Assembly (NCBI GenBank): GCA_910586775.1
Contig: CAJUJN010000093.1
Span: 1 to 15,634, forward strand
Length of the DNA stretch: 15,634 nt
From: an uncultured Acetatifactor sp.
Lineage (GTDB): Bacteria; Bacillota; Clostridia; Lachnospirales; Lachnospiraceae
Reading direction: 5' to 3'
Below the pieces are notes generated by a model. That model was given only the letters and a program-made list of their open reading frames with translations. It was not told where the DNA came from and ran no database searches. The position numbers and the translations under genes were made by a program. Below are positions 12,899 to 15,634 of the stretch, piece after piece (within the stretch, counting starts at the first letter, position 1; each line of letters starts with the position of its first letter).

Positions 12899-14713
12899 TC
12901 ATGACGGATGGTCCAGCCGGACCTCATCCGCCTGCTGTTCCTGCTGTACCCGGTAAATATGAGCAAAGCTTCCCCCCAGCTCCATCAGTTCCCGGAAAGT
13001 CCCTCTCTCCGCGATGACGCCGTCTTTCATATAAAGGATTTCGTCGCAGTCCACCACAGAGGAGAATCGGTGCGCCGTGATAATCAGAGTCTTCTCCGCA
13101 AAGTGTTCATAAATATTTTTCAGCACCACATGCTCTGTATTCACATCCAGGGCGGATGTGGAATCGTCCAGCACAAAGACAGGCGCATTTTTCAAAAAGG
13201 CTCTCGCGATGGAAATTCTCTGCTTCTGTCCTCCGGAAATTCCCAGCCCGCGTTCTCCGACAATCGTCTTGTATCGTTCCGGCAAAGCGTCGATAAACCG
13301 GGCTGCTTCCGCGTCGGTAGCCGCTCTTGTCACCATACGTTCGTCAATGTCCGCCCGGCTGAAGGCAATATTGGACTCGATGGTATTGGAGAACAGAAAT
13401 ACTTCCTGAAATACATAGGAATACATTTTCCGTAAATTGTCCAGACTGAATTCCTTAATGTCATGCCCGCTTATCGTAATCTGCCCTGACGTGATATCGC
13501 TGACTCTTACCAGCGCTTTGAGCAGGACACTTTTTCCCGAGCCTGTCTCGCCTACAATCCCCAGCTTTTTTCCATATGGAATGCTGATATTGATATGCTT
13601 TAAAATCTCCTGACCATCCATTTCCAGGGAGACATCCTTCATCTCGATATCCGGTGTATCACAGCGCAGCATTGCATCCTTATCTTCCGGCACCTTGCTT
13701 TCCTTTTCCATGAACCGCTTCAGAGCCACTCCCGCTATGGTCTGCTGCTGCATATTAAAGACATGATTGTTTACACTTGTAATATTGTTCATGAACCGCA
13801 TGACATATGTAGAGGAAGACAAAATATACCCCACAGTCAGGCGCCCCTGCATCACCAGTATCGCACCAATCACGATAGTGCTGATATAGGCAATCTGCCG
13901 GATGGCATTAAAGGTCAGATCGAATTTGGAGGAAAGCAATATCTGCTTCATCCGCGCATCCAGGAAATTTGTATTTACCCTGTTGAATTTTTCCTTCTCC
14001 AGTTCCTCATTATGGAAGGAACGTACAATCCGGACTGCTGCTGTATTCTCCTGGACAGTCAGGTTCATCTCGGAGCTTTTCTGCCTGATTTCCCTGAAGT
14101 TCTCCCGTGCCCTGCGCTTGAAACTGATTACCGACTTCACCAGGAAAGGCATCAGGAGAAGCGGAATGATAAGGAAGGAAATGTCAATCCCCGCAATCAG
14201 CACCAGAGTCATCACCAGCATAAAAACTGCGTCTCCCACATAAGGGATTCTGTGGCAGAACAGTTCCTTGAACATGATGGTGTCGCTGTTTAATATCTGC
14301 AGCAGTTCGCCGGAATTATATTCGGCAATGGTGGCGGAATCCAGCTCCATCAGCTTTTCATAAGTCATATACCGCAGATCGGTCTCCAGCTTCAGGCCGA
14401 TCCATTCCTGCATCAGATCCCGGATATAGATCAGCACGATCCGCAGAAGCATCAGGATACCAAAGGCTGCCGCTATGGCAAAGAACAGCTGCATTGTCCG
14501 CGGCTCTCCGAAACGTCCCGTGAGAAGGAAGTGGAAGAATCCGCCGCTGTCCTCCTGCACTTCGCCTTTCCGGATCACAAAATCAATCAGGATACCGGAC
14601 AGCAGCGGCAGGAGCAGTTCCGCATAAATTCCCAGAAAACTTAAAGCTTCCGCCAAAACTGCCATGGGCATATTCTTTTTAAAATATCGATAACCGAACT
14701 TCAGTGTCTCCAT
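12899..14713 (-). CDS. ABC exporter half-transporter, LmrC/BmrC-like subunit
   Basis: This 604-residue half-transporter has a six-helix exporter domain (about 12-325) and an ATPase domain (about 355-590). It shows Walker A GETGSGKS (388-395), Q436, a canonical-type signature ISGGQ (492-496), and Walker B VFVLDD (512-517), in which Asp replaces the catalytic glutamate. H548 is retained. Together with the LSAGE of its partner, this predicts one inactive and one active ATP site, as in LmrCD, BmrCD and TM287/288. The open frame extends to 14836, but the promoter at 14756-14784 lies inside that extension, so the start METLKF at 14713 is preferred. A GGGGAG-rich stretch 12-15 nt before it is the only ribosome binding site candidate. 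The tail QQEQQADEVRLDHPS is polar. Confidence 0.92.
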   Translation of the reverse strand: METLKFGYRYFKKNMPMAVLAEALSFLGIYAELLLPLLSGILIDFVIRKGEVQEDSGGFFHFLLTGRFGEPRTMQLFFAIAAAFGILMLLRIVLIYIRDLMQEWIGLKLETDLRYMTYEKLMELDSATIAEYNSGELLQILNSDTIMFKELFCHRIPYVGDAVFMLVMTLVLIAGIDISFLIIPLLLMPFLVKSVISFKRRARENFREIRQKSSEMNLTVQENTAAVRIVRSFHNEELEKEKFNRVNTNFLDARMKQILLSSKFDLTFNAIRQIAYISTIVIGAILVMQGRLTVGYILSSSTYVMRFMNNITSVNNHVFNMQQQTIAGVALKRFMEKESKVPEDKDAMLRCDTPDIEMKDVSLEMDGQEILKHINISIPYGKKLGIVGETGSGKSVLLKALVRVSDITSGQITISGHDIKEFSLDNLRKMYSYVFQEVFLFSNTIESNIAFSRADIDERMVTRAATDAEAARFIDALPERYKTIVGERGLGISGGQKQRISIARAFLKNAPVFVLDDSTSALDVNTEHVVLKNIYEHFAEKTLIITAHRFSSVVDCDEILYMKDGVIAERGTFRELMELGGSFAHIYRVQQEQQADEVRLDHPS

Positions 14714-14755
14714 AATTTCCGCTCTCTCCCCGCCTCTCATCAAAGTACGTTGTCC

Positions 14756-14784
14756 ATTATCCTCTAATAGAGATAAAAAGTCAA
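14756..14784 (-). promoter_or_regulatory. Promoter of the ABC exporter genes
   Basis: On the minus strand, TTGACT (14779-14784) and GATAAT (14756-14761) each match the sigma-A consensus at 5 of 6 positions, with an exact 17-nt spacer. The leader to the ATG at 14713 would be about 36 nt. Just upstream, the perfect palindrome CAGTACTG (14805-14812) and a nearby AGTAC repeat (14817-14821) could be an operator, but that is speculative. Confidence 0.68.
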
Positions 14785-14891
14785 GCCCGAATGAATATCT
14801 CAAACAGTACTGAAATAGTACAGGGGATCCAGGCATTTGGGGGCATTCATGGGCAATGTCAGTTCGCTAAGAACTTTGAAAAGCGAACAAA

Positions 14892-15194
14892 CTACTTCCG
14901 CAATATTTTTTCCATGGATTTGCCTTTGGCCAGCTCGTCCACCAGTTTATCCAGGTAGCGGATTTCCTGCATCAGGGGTTCCTGGATCTCCTCCACTCTC
15001 ACCCCACAGACCACTCCCTTAATCAGCCTTCTGTTCTCGTTTAACTGGGGGGCATTCCGGAAAAAGTCCCCGTAGGAAACCGTCTTTTCCGCCATGCCCT
15101 CCAATTCCGCCCGGCTGTAGCCGGTAAGCCAACAGGTCACCTGGTCAACCTCCTCCTTTGTGCGGCCTTTCTTCACCGCTTTAAATTCTAACAT
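14892..15194 (-). CDS. DUF2200 family protein with shortened N-terminus
   Basis: The C-terminal 90 or so residues match the DUF2200 pattern closely: KKGRTKEEVDQ, WLTGYS, FFRNAPQLNENR, LIKGVVCGVRVEEI and DPLMQEIRYLDKL (here EPLMQEIRYLDKL), ending GKSMEKILRK. Family members as I remember them are about 115-120 residues and begin with a stretch like MSFASVYPLYV before KKGRT. Here only MLEFKAV precedes KKGRT from the ATG at 15194, giving 100 residues. None of the three upstream minus-strand frames encodes the missing block, and no ribosome binding site precedes the ATG. The function of the family is unknown. It may be a functional short variant or a 5'-truncated pseudogene; both readings remain open. 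It ends about 180 bp before the exporter start. Confidence 0.72.
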   Translation of the reverse strand: MLEFKAVKKGRTKEEVDQVTCWLTGYSRAELEGMAEKTVSYGDFFRNAPQLNENRRLIKGVVCGVRVEEIQEPLMQEIRYLDKLVDELAKGKSMEKILRK

Positions 15195-15262
15195 GATACA
15201 CACAAAATGCCCGGGAAAAGACCTGGCAGAACCACCCACAAATGTGGTATCCACACAGAAAA

Positions 15263-15292
15263 AGCCCCGGAAATCTTATATTTTCCGGGGCT
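15263..15292. terminator. Intrinsic terminator
   Basis: There is a perfect 11-bp inverted repeat, AGCCCCGGAAA (15263-15273) and TTTCCGGGGCT (15282-15292), with an 8-nt loop. On the minus strand it is followed by TTTTTCTGTG, and on the plus strand by GATTTTTA. It most likely ends transcription of the gene at the right edge, whose stop lies 115 bp upstream on the minus strand. Confidence 0.78.
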
Positions 15293-15319
15293 GATTTTTA
15301 TGCCCAGGCTCGTGCACAA

Positions 15320-15402
15320 AGTGCGACTCCCCGCACCTGAAAGTTTACCGCTGAAGCGGCGCACGGGCCGCACGGAGAGTAGGAATAAAATCTCCCCTAC
15401 TC
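15320..15402. repeat. Cluster of short palindromes after the right-edge gene
   Basis: Three short inverted repeats follow one another: GTGCG/CGCAC (15320-15335), CCGCT/AGCGG (15349-15360) and GAGTAGG/CCTACTC (15377-15383 and 15396-15402). Together they could fold into consecutive small hairpins in the 3' part of the transcript from the right-edge gene, just before the terminator. Confidence 0.35.
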
Positions 15403-15407
15403 AATTA

Positions 15408-15634
15408 TCAGCCGTCGCTCAAAGTTGCGCAGCCCTCATAGATCTTCCATATTCCCTTTCCCAAAAACTGCCCGCTGCGGTCCTTTTCATACCGGATCGC
15501 CTCCAGTTCCGGAAGTTCGGACAGATTGCCTTCCAGATATTGTCCCAGACGATATACGGCTGTCTCAAGCCTGGCGATTAGCCCTCCGTAGCGGAGATCC
15601 AGCCGGGACCAGCCAAAGGGAGAACAGGTCTGCA
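15408..15634 (-). CDS. C-terminal end of a protein, possibly a family 20 glycoside hydrolase
   Basis: Only the last 74 codons are inside the window; the frame runs off the right edge. It reads PFGWSRLDLRYGGLIARLET, then AVYRLGQYLEGNLSELPELE, and ends EGCATLSDG. The motif PFGW-xxxD-x-RYGGL-xxRLETA followed by a RLxxYLxG helix and a run of PELE resembles, from memory, the C-terminal tail of Lachnospiraceae beta-N-acetylhexosaminidase-like enzymes. No catalytic residues are in view, so the assignment is tentative. The open frame itself is well supported by its helix-like pattern and the terminator placed 115 bp after the stop. Confidence 0.6.
   Translation of the reverse strand, partial: QTCSPFGWSRLDLRYGGLIARLETAVYRLGQYLEGNLSELPELEAIRYEKDRSGQFLGKGIWKIYEGCATLSDG

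Noticed and set aside
13995..14020. Another copy of the ilvB/ilvN element, from AGTTCCTCAT
   Set aside because: It lies inside the ABC exporter coding sequence and lacks the partner end and stems; a chance short match.
15300..15360. Shared repeat between this region and 3233-3291 (both have GTAAAC and CTTTCA)
   Set aside because: Only short words match and the order differs; not enough to call one family.

Overview
The window looks like a chromosomal segment of a Clostridia bacterium, most likely Lachnospiraceae. The evidence is moderate GC content, strong AGGAGG-type ribosome binding sites, several TTG starts, and characteristic families: DegV, TrpB2-type tryptophan synthase beta, DUF4190 and DUF2752 small membrane proteins, DUF2200, and a LmrCD/BmrCD-type ABC exporter pair. 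This placement rests on recognising families, not on a search. Almost everything is on the minus strand. The only plus-strand gene supported is a small lipoprotein in the middle.

Left part (1-8.5 kb, read on the minus strand from right to left). A cobalamin-dependent methionine synthase without the C-terminal activation domain is followed by both subunits of acetohydroxyacid synthase (ilvB, ilvN), then a stand-alone TrpB2-type beta subunit and a DegV fatty-acid-binding protein. metH, ilvB and ilvN are separated by 206 and 146 bp, and I see no intrinsic terminator between them. Instead, the gaps in front of ilvB and ilvN each hold a roughly 110-nt element that folds into a long hairpin and ends just before the Shine-Dalgarno sequence. 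The two copies keep the same base motif while their stems change in a compensatory way. Beyond degV lie the remnants of an AraC-like regulator and a terminator-like hairpin.

Middle part (8.5-10.5 kb). A TTG-initiated lipoprotein gene diverges from metH with its own promoter. It converges, across a strong bidirectional terminator, on a three-gene minus-strand cluster of small membrane proteins (DUF4190, DUF2752, DUF4870/Tic20-like).

Right part (10.5-15.6 kb). Two half-transporters form a heterodimeric multidrug-type ABC exporter. One has a degenerate Walker B and the other a degenerate signature, as expected for a pair with one dead and one live ATP site. Further right are an N-terminally shortened DUF2200 gene, an intrinsic terminator, and the C-terminal end of a protein that resembles the tail of Lachnospiraceae glycoside hydrolases.

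The most interesting non-coding content is repeats: the structured elements before ilvB and ilvN, and a 200-bp MITE-like element upstream of degV whose right half recurs between the two ABC transporter genes. No CRISPR array, tRNA, rRNA, transposase or clear riboswitch was seen.
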